From assembly GCF_003945595.2 (NCBI RefSeq), contig NW_024104671.1, positions 124,001 through 188,000 of the forward strand: a stretch of 64,000 bases of DNA. The letters are read 5' to 3'. The position numbers and the translations under genes were made by a program. The notes under the pieces are model-generated. The model ran no database searches. It was not told the origin of the DNA and worked only from the letters and a program-made list of their open reading frames with translations. Positions 20,497 to 32,565 of the stretch are shown in pieces; positions within the stretch are counted from its first letter, which is position 1, and the number at the start of each line of letters is the position of its first letter. The stretch is from Pipra filicauda (lineage: Eukaryota > Chordata > Aves > Passeriformes > Pipridae).

Positions 20497-23400
20497 AATG
20501 TTTGATGCTAATGACTTCTGGATTTTTTAAATGCACAGAATTTTTAACTATCCCATTAAGTCATGATGAAGTTTACAAAAGCTGAGACATCTGGCTTGGA
20601 TGTGATATATATGTGAAAATCCCCTCACAAATCAGCAGTCTGAGGTGTTTGAGAGAGATTAGTCAGAATGGTTACTTTAAAACTTCCTTGGTTAAAGAGA
20701 TCAGACACATCACCTGGATGTAAAATGGCTCTATCTCTCCTGGAGAATATATTGAAAGGTGGCTATGAAGGAGAACTGGATGCGCAGGAGGGATGGTAGC
20801 AGACTGTGAAGAAATTCACCTCTAAGCCGTTTGTTGGAAACTACTAATGGCCCATGAGATTTATGCAAAACCAATGAAATAATTGTTAAATACACTGTTG
20901 AATCCTATTGCATTTGTGGAGGCTCTACTGTAACTTAGAAGCCAGGAATAATGTACATTAAAAATGACAAAGTGCAGTGCTTGTTGTAAACCCATGTTTT
21001 CTCTGACAATTTTTAATAAAATTGAGCATAATAAAAAAGGGAGGAAGCTTCCATGCATGACATTTTCTATAGCACCTCCTTACTTAGTAGAACAGATATT
21101 TGCTTCATGATCTTCATTTTTGAACAAATCACTTCTTGTTCAAACATTCAAGGTGAGAGACAGGTGTCCAGCTCTATTTACAGCATTTCTTCAGAAAGTG
21201 TGGGGACCCACCTCAGCCTGGAGGGGTTAAATACCACCTCAGCCTGGAGGGGTTAAATAATTAAATCGTCAGAAGAGTGCAAGAGTCATGGAGCCATGAA
21301 TTAGTTTAGGTGAGTAATGGCTACTAAAGCTACAGGAATCACAAAGGAAAGAGACCGTTTTCTCTGACACCGCTTTGGAGTAGGGGAACTGCTGCTGGGT
21401 AGTTCAGGTATTTCACTCTAGACAGCCAAACCCACGTTTAAATAAAAAAAAAAAAAACCTCCAGAAGATAAGAGTTTTGAACTGACCACTCCTCATGGCT
21501 CTCTTTTCTGCTAATGAAATGAACCTGGCATTTATGTATGTTTGTTGGTGCTAGCCTGCTTAAACAGCTGGAGACAGGGTTGTTCTTGTGATGCATTTGT
21601 AGCACTATGCTTAAGGCATTTTTCCAGGAAGTGGGTTTGAATGCACTCAAGCTACTGCCAGATAGTCCCAAGCCTCCTATCTTCCAGATCAGTGCGCTGA
21701 ACACATTTTAGTTAATTATCTAAAGGTAATGGCCAACATAATTCCTTTTAAAATGAATTATTCCAGCTCATATAGGTACCTAGATTAGGTAGTAACTTGA
21801 CAGTAATGGAGGCATCTAACATGCTACTACATTTTATAGATTTAGTGTTGGCAGAGGCATGGGAGTTGCCTCCTACAGACTTGCCCCTACACTTTTTCTT
21901 GACTCCTGACTTAAAATGATTTCATAATCTGTGTGAGGTTTTTGAGGAGCATTTTTCAGAGGTATCTATGTCTACATGCTGTCTATATAGGGTGCCATCT
22001 ATTTTCCTATCTTCTGTAAAGTGAGCTGGTGTCTTGTGAGAATGTATCTTCAGTTTTGGAAAAGCACAGAGCACTGTGGTGCTGGACCATGTGCTTGGAG
22101 ATATGAAATCTGTAGGGTTCTGTAAGATAGAGATGCATCATCTTATTCTTAAAGAAAAAATCACTGAATAATGCACAATTTCAGGAATACAGATTTGTTC
22201 TAAATGTTAAGGCTATTTGCACAATTCTGAAAGCAGGTGATATTTGTAGAGCTTTGCTTTTATTGTTTCTGTGCTATGAACAGCCTTATAAAACTGGGCC
22301 AGTCATTTTAGCGCATTTTAAAAACAATTTTTATATGGATCTTACTTATTAAGACTTTACTGCCAGATTTTGTACATTTTTTAAAGGAATATATGACAAA
22401 TGGGTTAGATTTTCAATTAGCTGGAGAGAACATAGGTATGGGAATAATTAAATAACTGTAAAGACTGGGGGGAAAAGGGATTGAGGTAGAACAAACATGC
22501 ATTCTCTATAATTTTTCTATTGTTTTGATGAAACTGAAACTGATGCATATGGGAAATGTCACTGCAGCCATCTTGGACTTTTTTATGTCTTCTTTCTCCC
22601 TATAAAACTGGAGCCAGAGATCTTCAGGAAATGGAATTATCACACACTTGGTGGTTTTTTCTCAATCTCCAACTATTTTGGAAATGAACACATGTTTATA
22701 TCTCAGAAATACGTGAGGAGCCTCTAGTAATGCATCCTAGTATATATTAATTAGTTATTTTCTCTGAAGGTCATTTATCTTCTTATTAAAGTGAAATCAA
22801 ATCAACTGTTGCTGTTGGCAATTCAGTATGGAATAATGCCATTCTAAGATAAATGAAAAGCCTTCAGTGGATGAAAAATATGTTTAGAAAAAGCAAAACA
22901 GAAGCCTGGAGTCCCTTTCCTTAGAAAAAGTGTCACAGTACTTTAAGGTCAGTTTGTGTAGCTGTACAACAATATCATTTATTATGTCCCTTCTAATCCT
23001 ACCAAGTTTTTGTAATGAGGCAATATGAGTAATTTTAATTGAGGATGCATTTCTACGAGTTGGGGGGTATGTTTATGCTTTATGAACCATCAAACAAGGT
23101 TGTTTGAGATGAATGTGTCTAATGATATTCTGCTTTGGGGACTCAGTCTCTGAGCTGGTCCAGTTTGGTTTTGTTTCTGTCACAGAATGATTGATAGTAG
23201 TGTGTAGTTTGGGCCTACTGTGTAAGTGGAGTTGGCTGCTAGTACTTTTGTAATTGAAGCTTGCCCAAAATAGGTTTCAACTGATGAAGAACGAAAAGTA
23301 AGTATGGAGAATTTTGTGTTAAGAAGACTATTTTACTGATTCTGGTTATGGAGGTTTTTGATTACTTGAACATAATAATAATAAAGGATCAGCTAGCTCT

Positions 23401-26400
23401 TAGCTATTGCCAGTTCTCAAGGATAATAAGAGAAGTGTAACCAACTATGGCTTCTGACTGCTCACCTCAGTCACTCAAAAGAAAAGATAAAAAACCACAG
23501 GGAATTCAGGAAAAAATATAATACGGGAGATAAAGAACAATGGATGGAATACTGAATTTTTTCAGAGACCAGATGGCAGGACCTGGAACGAAGAAGACTG
23601 TCTAGAGGCTGTCCTTTAAGAAATCACAAAAAGGAAAAATTTTGGTTATGTTAGCTTCTTTGAATTTATTTTGTGCACTATGACTCCAAAATGCATCTGG
23701 AATGATCCCTTCCATTGTATGGTTTAGCTGTCTTTCGAAAAAAATAGAATCAAGATGTCATGATTTTTCTCCTAATAATGACCCTTATTCCTAAATGCTG
23801 GCCCATTCTTACTGCAGTCTTCTGCCAGGCTGAATTCTTTCAGACTGTAAATGCTCAGCTTATATGAGTTATACAAGTTGAGCATATGCAAGCAGTGTTG
23901 ATTAAAGTTTTTCCCTGGCCTAAAGAGTTACTTAAAGGGTATGGTTAAATATTTGGCATTACAATATCAAGGCTGAGATCCTACCTATGAGTAATTTATG
24001 ACAAAACACCTGCATGAATGAGGTGAAAGAAACTGAGCATGCTGAATTATTGCATGAGTTACTAAACTCAAATAGCTTAATATGGCCACACAATAAAGTT
24101 GAAAGGCTAAAAATATAATTACTTTCAGTCATTGTGATGCATGAAAAATGGGTCTTATTGAAAACCTGTTGTGAGGTTTTGGGTTTTATTTTTAATACAA
24201 AATCACAAATCTGTGCGATAAAGGATACTGTTTTGATATTCTATTCCAAATTTCTCCAAGTAAAATGATTGTATTTCAACATAAAATTTCAATTAAAGTA
24301 GTTCTATCAGATAAACATAATGGAGTACACATTCATATCCTTCTACAGAAATGGAAAACCATGCTATTGTTCCCCCTTCCTCACTGTCCCTTTCCACTGC
24401 CTTAAAATCAGGGACAAAACTCATTGAGCAAAACTGTAATGTACTGATTAACTTCTGCCAGGATCTTTGCTCTGGGCACTGGAAAGAAAGACAGCCATGT
24501 GATGTGGAAAGTAGAGAAAACTGCAACATTGTCAAAGAAATGCTAATTTTTGAACTCACAGTTTACATGTTGAACATATTCATAATTTTGAGTTCTTCAG
24601 CCAGTGGAACTGGTGCTTGGTTTTGTTTTCCTCTGTAAACAAATGCTTACAAGCTTTAATTTAACACTTATTTTACAGGGGTTTAAGTAAAATGGGAGAG
24701 CCAGCTGTTTACGGCTTCCATAGAGTAATTATTGTCTAAGTGCCTGATGTTTAGTAATGATGTCATGTGTTCTTTTCACCTTTTTGTGATCAAGTTCTGT
24801 GTTTGTACAGTATCAAATCAGAAGAAAGAGAAAGATTAGCATAAGACATGGAACGGTTGCAACCCCATGCCATCTGAATCAGAAATATCTATTGATGGAC
24901 CTCTGCACTACATCAGTGCATGGAGACCCAAAATGCAGTTTGAAACAGTCAAACCTAGTTGAGCCATCAGCGAGAGATTGCTGAGAAGCATAATTATGCA
25001 GTTGTCCATGCAATGTGAGGTAAATTTGAGCCAAAGAGAGATGCTGAGTAATAATCAGTTAAGTAAATTACTATCTCATATTTTTACCACCATTTTGCTT
25101 CAGACAGTCATTTGCACAGAGCATTCTGTGTTACTCATTTCTGTTTGCCATTATGATTTAGATCTGCCCATACAAGTAAAAAAAGCAATTTTCCATATCT
25201 TCTCTGGAACAAGAGTCTGCCACTCTACAGATGCTGTCACATGAAAGAGGGGTTTCCTCAAACCCTTTATGTTTGATCAGTCTATCAATGTGCCAAGAAG
25301 GACAAAACTCTTGTGCCCAACCAAGCCTGTCTGCATCCTGTTATGGAGACCCCACTGCACAGCCCACTGTATAGGAGGGTGGTTTGACTAGCCTGTTCAG
25401 GGACATGCACTGACATCAGAGTCAAATCCTTTATTTACTTTAGAAAGATCCCCTTTCTGGATCTGCACACTCTTAGATGGTATATTATCAGTTTTGTCAA
25501 GTATGTTATCCACTGCCAAGGGCTGCTAGTGCCCTTGAAGGACTCACTAAACAGTTTACAGAATAACACACAAACACAGTGATAAGAGTAAACTGTGGCA
25601 GATTAAGCTCAAAGATTGATATTGATAGTATACTGACTGGCAAAAAAGAATTTGAAGCAATATACAGACAAGTTCTAATCACCAATGAAAGCCAGCTCAA
25701 AATAATTATTTAGCATACATAGAATAAGGTTCTTACCCAATAGATATCCCTGTGGAGAGAGAAGACAGGTTCAGCCTGTTGACCAATCCCAGAAGTTAGA
25801 CAGCAGTCTCCTCTGACCTCCCTTCCCACTTAAAAGTATATTTATATCATTTTTCTTTTAGCAAGAGGATAGGTAAATTTTGAGTTGATGTTGTTTCATA
25901 TTTAGGTGGATTCTGAGTGATTATAGTCATTAGCATATGTAGGGCATGCAGAGTAATATGTATATTCAAGAAAAGTTCAGCTTTCAGTCACCATCTGGCA
26001 CATTCCTATGGCTTAGTTCCCATTAGGTGCATTGTTTTCCACAGAATGTGATCACAAGACCATTGTGTTGCTCCAGTCTCTGTTCCGTATATGCATTAAT
26101 TTCAACAGAGCATGACCACAGCACCTCTGTCCTTTGATTCATGTCTCCCTTAGAGTAGTACACCAAGCTCCCTCAGTGTTCCTACTTCTCAGGTGTGCAG
26201 ACAGTTTGTCCCTGGTGAGCTATAGCCAACACATGCACTCCTTCTTGCTGAACTTTGTTCGTCAGTACTCTCCCCATAGCTGAACACTTTAATTTTCATC
26301 ATCCCTTCTCTTTGTTCCAGCAAAACTGAATTAGTAGACTGTGGGAGACTGGCAGTGCACATTGAGAGCAGTGTGGCAGTTGGGCACATATATAAAATTA

Positions 26401-29400
26401 TGTACTGGAAATGGATGACTGAAGGTGAGAAATCACTGGTGTACCTAACACATAGGGAGTTGCTGGGAGAATGGAGTGGCTCTCCTGAATATTTGTTTTG
26501 GATCTGTGAATAAAAGGTAGGAACAGATGCTCAGAATGCTTTAGCACTTTGAAGTGTAGGAAGTGGGTTTTTCTATTAAAAAAAAATGTTACTGTCTATT
26601 GGCACAAGAGATAGTATTTTTATATAGAAGGACCCCAAATATGAAGAACAATGGTTGATGGATTGGCATCAAAACTCAAAGAGTGTAATTAAACCTGTAT
26701 GTATACAAAGTGTACGCATGCAAATATAAGTACATTCATAGAAACACGTTTCCACCTGTACTCCAAACAAAGTCTGATGATATGTTATTGAAGACAACTC
26801 ATGCTTTGCTTATGTTGGTCTGTATTTGAAGAAATTCTACATGTGCAAACAATGCACTGTGCATTTTGTATGGATGAACGGATGAATGCAGATTACAGGA
26901 ACTACTGCTAAATTTCTGAATCTGAACACTGTAATTTGTCTTATTATCAGTAGAGCTAACCCAGCAATACTACAGGAAACCCTGATCTCTATATGATGAA
27001 ATGAACTTCTCATCATCATTATATGGAAACATTCCTTCCTTTGCTGTTAAACAGTGATTTCAGCCCTGGGAAGCAGAACAGCAGTAGGTAATTCCTCTCT
27101 CCAGAAGTCAACAGATCACTCTCTTTTGCCCACTCACTGATAGCTCTGGATCCTACTATCCTGTATTACAAGATGTGATAAAGTGCAAGAATTTCTTACT
27201 TAAAGCTTAAGCAGTTTACATTGTTTTCTTATACCTGAGACAATACTGTTGCCAGAATCTGTCCCCAGAATTCCTTCTGCTGTTGTTGACTTTAGCTTTG
27301 ACTCAGACCTATAGAGTCTCCAATTTTCCTTCCCTGTGGCTATTGTTCAGTCTTCTGCACTTCCTCACTAGAAGTCTAATTAATGAGGTCTCAATTATTT
27401 CCATTGTTTTCTTGATTTTAGACTTAATATTGTTAGTTAAATTTTAGACTAAATATTTGATTTCAGCCACTTACTTCACTATTGGGCCCAACAAGTTTGT
27501 CTACATTGAAATCCCTTACTATCCAGGAGACTAAATTGTTTCACGCCAGGGAGAGATAGCATCAGACATTGTCCAAATTCCACTAGTGCCCAATCTGATT
27601 AGGTGAGAAACAGACAAATCAACAAAAAATCCATGCTTAGCAGTGCAGAGGAAGGCAAAAAGTCTTGCCAATCTGACTTGACAATGAATTCCTTCAGAGT
27701 TGCAAATCTAGCAATTTAAATTGAAATATGTGAGCAGAAGATGTTGATCAGGAGTCTCAGGGAAAGAATTATTTGCATTGCCTTAGACTAGTTACCAACT
27801 AATTACTGAAGAAGATTGAAAAAACTTACCGTGTTGATCACTTTTAGAAAACACTTGGGAAAAGACATCTTCTCTAATCTTACCAGCCAATGAACTTGAA
27901 ACCTTAAAGGCTGGGACTTCATTATCTTACAGTTTCCAGGAAAAATGGCTCTTCATGAAATAAGGGTTAAAGTGTGGGATTTAGTGAATCTAAGCTCAAG
28001 TATCAGACAAACTGCCTATACTCATGGGTTACAAAACTTGTCACAAAAAATTAATATAAGCATGTTTAAAAAAGATTAATAATAAAGACTCCATGAACTG
28101 GTAACTTCATCTCTTTTTATTTCAATTCAAATTATGCTCACTGTCTTTTATATTCTGGTTAAATTAAAATCTTAGCATCTTACTGTTCTAACTATGATTT
28201 TTTTTTCAGCTAGAATGAACCTTCTGGAAACAGGTGTGCAAGGACCTACACACAGGATTCCTATTATCCCTTAATTTTATCGCTGATGATCTAGATACAC
28301 TGAATATCATATCATAATGAGTATTTTCTAGTTTCTCCAACATTTTTATGTTGTTCTTTTCTTTCCTACTGTCTTTAAAATTTCCATATTTTACTTTACG
28401 TTTGAGTACCAGATCTAGAAATGGCACAATATCCTAATTTTGTTTGTATCAATATTGTGTCAAGAATTTCCTGTTTCTATTGCACATTTTTCTCTTTAAG
28501 TAAGCAAGAATCAATGATACTCTCACCTATGACAGTACAAGCCCTGTCCAAATCAATTGTTTTCAAATCAAATTCTCATTCTCTTTAGATATAAATTGTG
28601 GACTTCAAGTATGTTGTCTTGCACTGGTACTGATCAACTATATGTTAATGAACTATTTCTTTCTGGAGCTATTATATTTTTTGGAGGTGAGAAAGGCAAT
28701 TATTTTTTAGTCTTGATACAGTTAGAAATAGTTCAAAAATCTTGTTTAATTTGGAATCAGTTTCCTAAATATTTATAAATCAGATTCACTCAGTTCTTCT
28801 GTCCAGAAATTATTCCAAATAATTATGCAATTTTGAAAATTTTGGCTAATGTTTATGGCTTTCATTTGAGGCTTTGCACCAAAATACTTGGATTAGATGA
28901 AAAAATCAATTATATAAAAAAACCTTTAAAATGTCTGAGAGAAGGACAGAAACCAGACCAAAATTTCAGTGAGCCCATTAGACTCTCATGTCTTTGACCT
29001 AATTTTGACTGGGAATTCTGATGAATGGGAGTCCCCATCATATGCCAACAGCTCATCTCTGATGTGTTGCCTTTCCTAATACCTGCTCACAGAAAAATGT
29101 TCTCAAATGGGGAAGGAAAGAGAGAAACAAAAAAGCCCAATCTTAAATCTCAAATTCAAATCCTGGTTGTATCTGCCCACTTCAAACTGCATTCTTCAGT
29201 CCTCGGAGAAGCAGTTGCTGCTTTTAAAGGCAGGGGAATTGGTTGTAATTGAACTTGACTTTTTGTTTTAAGTCCTTACTCTTTTGTTGCTAATATCTCT
29301 TTGGACCACCTAACATAACTCAGCTATCTTTCTTTGGTGTTTATGTACTCAGAATCCGTGCAAATATTGTCCCTATTAGTCATTGCTTGGCCCAGCTACA

Positions 29401-30649
29401 ACTGGCAAATTGAGGGTTTTGGAGTATATTTTTAATTTGCAGTCAGTTCCTTTTGAGTCTTGGACCTGAGACCAAAGACAGGATATCATACACTAAATCA
29501 GGGTAATAATTAGCTTGATATATGCTTCTTAATTGTAATTGGTAAAAACCCATTAAATTCTCATGGCACAGGAGTTAATGATGTATATAAATTATGGTGT
29601 TGCTGTCCCATTAGTTGGAGTCCCAAAGCCATCACTGTGGAGGGCATATATAGCAGAGCTATAATTCTTGCAGTGATCTAGCTCTATAGAGGAGTTCTAG
29701 CATCTCACTAACTTGCAAGAGCCTGGGTGGCCCAAAACCACCATTTGGGTGGCCCATGGAGCAGAATTTCCCTGTTCTGAGTAGCCATGGTGTGTTTAGC
29801 CTAACAATGTAAATGAACACAAAAGTCCATCACCCTGTAGGCACAGAAGATTGGGATAGCATGCAACTGAAAGCACATTGCTACTCCAGGATTTAAAAAT
29901 TTCCAATTTAGTACATTGTCTACTTCTAATCCTGAATGCAGATGGCGTCAGAAATAGTTGTGTTTAAATTAGAACTAAGACAAGAGGTACAAGCTGAGTG
30001 AAGGCTCCTGCAGTCCTCCTCCATTCAGGGTTGCATACAGACAGAACTAAATGCATGTGGTTCTATTTCTGCCTCTCCTCCTTGCTAGCTGAAACCCATA
30101 TGTTAATCACAGCATGCTTGAGATGTTCTGCTAATATATATCATTGTTCCAAGTGCTATGTGTGCACTTTAAATCTCTGTGTTCCTTAAAGGATTGTGTC
30201 CTTAAGGGATTAGCTTAACAATGTTTTCTTTTTGATAGTTCATTTAAAAGTTGAGAGAAATAAGAGCTTCCTAAATGTGATCTATTCATGTATTTCCAGA
30301 TGGACTGGCAGATATGGTAAGCATTTTGATTAGAACTGAAGTGTAACACGAGGCTTCTGAAAGCCAAGTGGATGATTTGCAAGTTATCAGCACTATTTGG
30401 ATCAGACTCCATAATGAAAGAGGAATATGCCATGTCAGTTCCTAATGGTACTAAAGGATATCGATACGATTCTGGAAAGATTAAGCAGTGAGACACCAGA
30501 ACTGATTTTGAGTAGAATGGAAATAAGACAACAGAAGATTGTACAGATAGCAAGAAGACAGGTTTTCCCAAATAAATGGTATAGTCTGAATATATGTGGA
30601 AATATCTGACTTAGTCTAATCTTTAAAAGCACAATGTGCTCTGATAGTA
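20497..30649. other. Ten kilobases of AT-rich DNA, no gene seen
   Basis: I found no exon, RNA gene or datable transposon apart from the 26-bp duplication at 21208-21259. All open frames are under about 120 codons and without recognisable domains; the longest, 30215-30571 on the minus strand, looks like chance. The lack of visible repeats over 10 kb in a window otherwise dense with LINEs is itself notable; conserved non-coding sequence cannot be judged from one genome. Confidence 0.45.
21208..21259. repeat. 26-bp perfect tandem duplication
   Basis: Two adjacent identical 26-base units (21208-21233 and 21234-21259), each beginning ccacctcagcctggagggg. Perfect identity suggests a recent slippage or duplication event. 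Confidence 0.95.
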
Positions 30650-31535
30650 CAGAATCACAGAATCATAGAATATGTTAAATTGGAAGGCACCCACAAGGAT
30701 AATAAAGTCCAACTCTTAGCCTTTGCCAGGACCATCCCCAAGAGAGTATAGTATTGTCTAAATGCCTCTTGAACTCTCTGAGGCTTGGTGCTGTGACAAC
30801 TTCTCTGGGCAGCCTGTTCCAGTATCCAACCATCCTCTAAGTGAAGAGCCTTTTTCTAATACTCAACATAGGCCTCCCCTGACACAATTTCAGGCCATTC
30901 CTTTGGGTTCTGTCACTGGTCACCACAGAGAAGAGATCGGTGTCTTCCTCTCTTTTTCCTGCAATGAGGAAGTTGTGACTGCAATAAGATCTCCCCTCAG
31001 TCTCCTCTTCTCCAGGCTGAACACACCAAGTGACCTCAGCTGCTCCTCATACAGCTTCCCCTCAAGGCCCTTCACCATCTTCGTTACTCTCCTCTGGACA
31101 CTCTCTAATAGCTTAATGTCTCTTTTGTATTGTGATGCCCAAAACTGCACACAATATTCCAGCTGAGGCCACCCCAGTGCAGAGCAGAGCAGGACAGGCT
31201 CCTCCCTTGACTGGCTGGTGATGCTTTGCCTGATGCCCCCCCGGACACGGTTGGCCCTCCTGGCTGCTAGGGCACTGCTGACTCATATTCAACTTGCCAT
31301 CAACCAGGACCCCCAGGTCCTTTTCCATGGCACTGCTTTCCAGCATCTCATTCCCCAGCCTATACGAACATCCAGGGTTGCTCCATCCCAGGTGCAGAAT
31401 CTGACAGTTTTCCTTGTTTAACTTCATCTGGTTGGTGATTTCCCAGTTCTCTAATTTGTCAAGGTCTCTCTGCAGGGCCTCCCTGCCTTTGAGGGAGTCA
31501 ACAGCTCCTCCCAATTTTGTACAGTTTGCAAATTT
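30650..31535 (-). mobile_element. CR1: CR1 LINE, 5'-truncated 3' part
   Basis: The CR1 tail appears on the plus strand as 'agaatcacagaatcatagaa' at about 30651-30670. The copy runs to about 31535, where the sequence leaves CR1 shortly after the RT motif C region. On the minus strand 31525-31113 reads KLGGAVDSLKGREALQRDLDKLENWEI and [27 protein letters not shown]; the block at 31150-30920 ([24 protein letters not shown]) is in another frame, so ORF2 is broken. It closely matches the plus-strand copy at 9.48-10.3 kb and retains residues (QRD) that are deleted there. Confidence 0.92.
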
Positions 31536-32519
31536 GCCTTTGTAAAAGAGCAAAATATATCTGGCCATTTTTATAGTTTTTAATTGCTGATGAAAGTAGG
31601 AGTACATTGCTATAAATACGCTCAATTCTTTCCTTCATGTCCTACATATTTTGCATTTCTCAGGAAATGTGGCTTCTCTTAAATTACGAAAGTCAAGGCT
31701 CCACAGACAACCTTTTTGCGTGGAGAGAGCCATTTAGCTTCCTTGGTATAACACATATCTCCCTAGGACAAAAATCAGAGTAAAATTTAAACTGACAAGC
31801 ATCATTTATCTGTCAGGAATAACTTTTTCTTTGAGGTTGCTACAGAGCAAACCAAGCTGTATGTTATATATTTTGTTGTTGTTGTTATTGCACTGTTTTT
31901 CAAAAGCTGTGAATTTTCAGAATAATTGTATGTGGTGCGGTTTTCATTGCAGCAAACCAAAAGTTCTGTTAAAAAAAAGTAAAGAAAGCCAACTAGCCAA
32001 CGTACTTAAAATTGGTTTACTATGACTGTATGGGGTCTTTGAAGTGCTTTTAAAATGGCAAAATGGCAACATAACTGTGTTTCTATTGCTCTATATGGGT
32101 ATTGGCTCCAATTCACAAATCCTAAATTCCACACAATTCTCTGTGTCTGTTTTTTTTCTATTGGGAGGGTACTTTCTGCAGCCTAGAGCCAATCAGCAGA
32201 AAATACTAGGCGAAAGGGCTTAAATGGATTTAAGATGCCTGAATCTACTTTTGCTGAAATTCTTGGCCTAGATCACCTGCCTTTCAGACTCAGGTGTGAA
32301 ACAGAAAGACATTAAATTCTATCCCTCCCACTCCTGTCTCCTATCCCTTCTTCCTCTTTTAGCATGTAATTTACTTGCTTCATTGAAAGAGCACCAAGTT
32401 GGAGGGCAGTGATTGACATAACAGCACATATAAATAGTGGTCCAGAACATACCAGTACGTTTGCTGCTGCTGTTGAGAGACTGAGCCAGTTACATGCTCT
32501 ATTTTAATATAAACCTTTG
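31536..32519. other. AT-rich DNA between two LINE insertions
   Basis: No gene or transposon recognised. A short (TTG)n tract is present at about 31872-31885. Confidence 0.5.
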
Positions 32520-32527
32520 CCAGTATT
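32520..32527. repeat. Left putative target-site duplication of RTE copy 2
   Basis: The 8 bases ccagtatt at 32520-32527 abut the element's 3' end (minus strand) and recur at 36933-36940, exactly where the GC-rich leader gives way to AT-rich DNA. Eight bases is short enough that chance is not excluded. Confidence 0.6.
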
Positions 32528-32565
32528 CATGGCTAGGCTTCGCAAACAAAGATTTGGGAAGGGCT

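Noticed and set aside
22567..22576. YY1-like motif gccatcttgg
   Set aside because: A 10-base motif expected by chance in 64 kb and with no promoter context.
30215..30571. 118-codon minus-strand frame
   Set aside because: No recognisable domain, no splice context and AT-rich composition. Length is near what chance allows in 64 kb searched in six frames.
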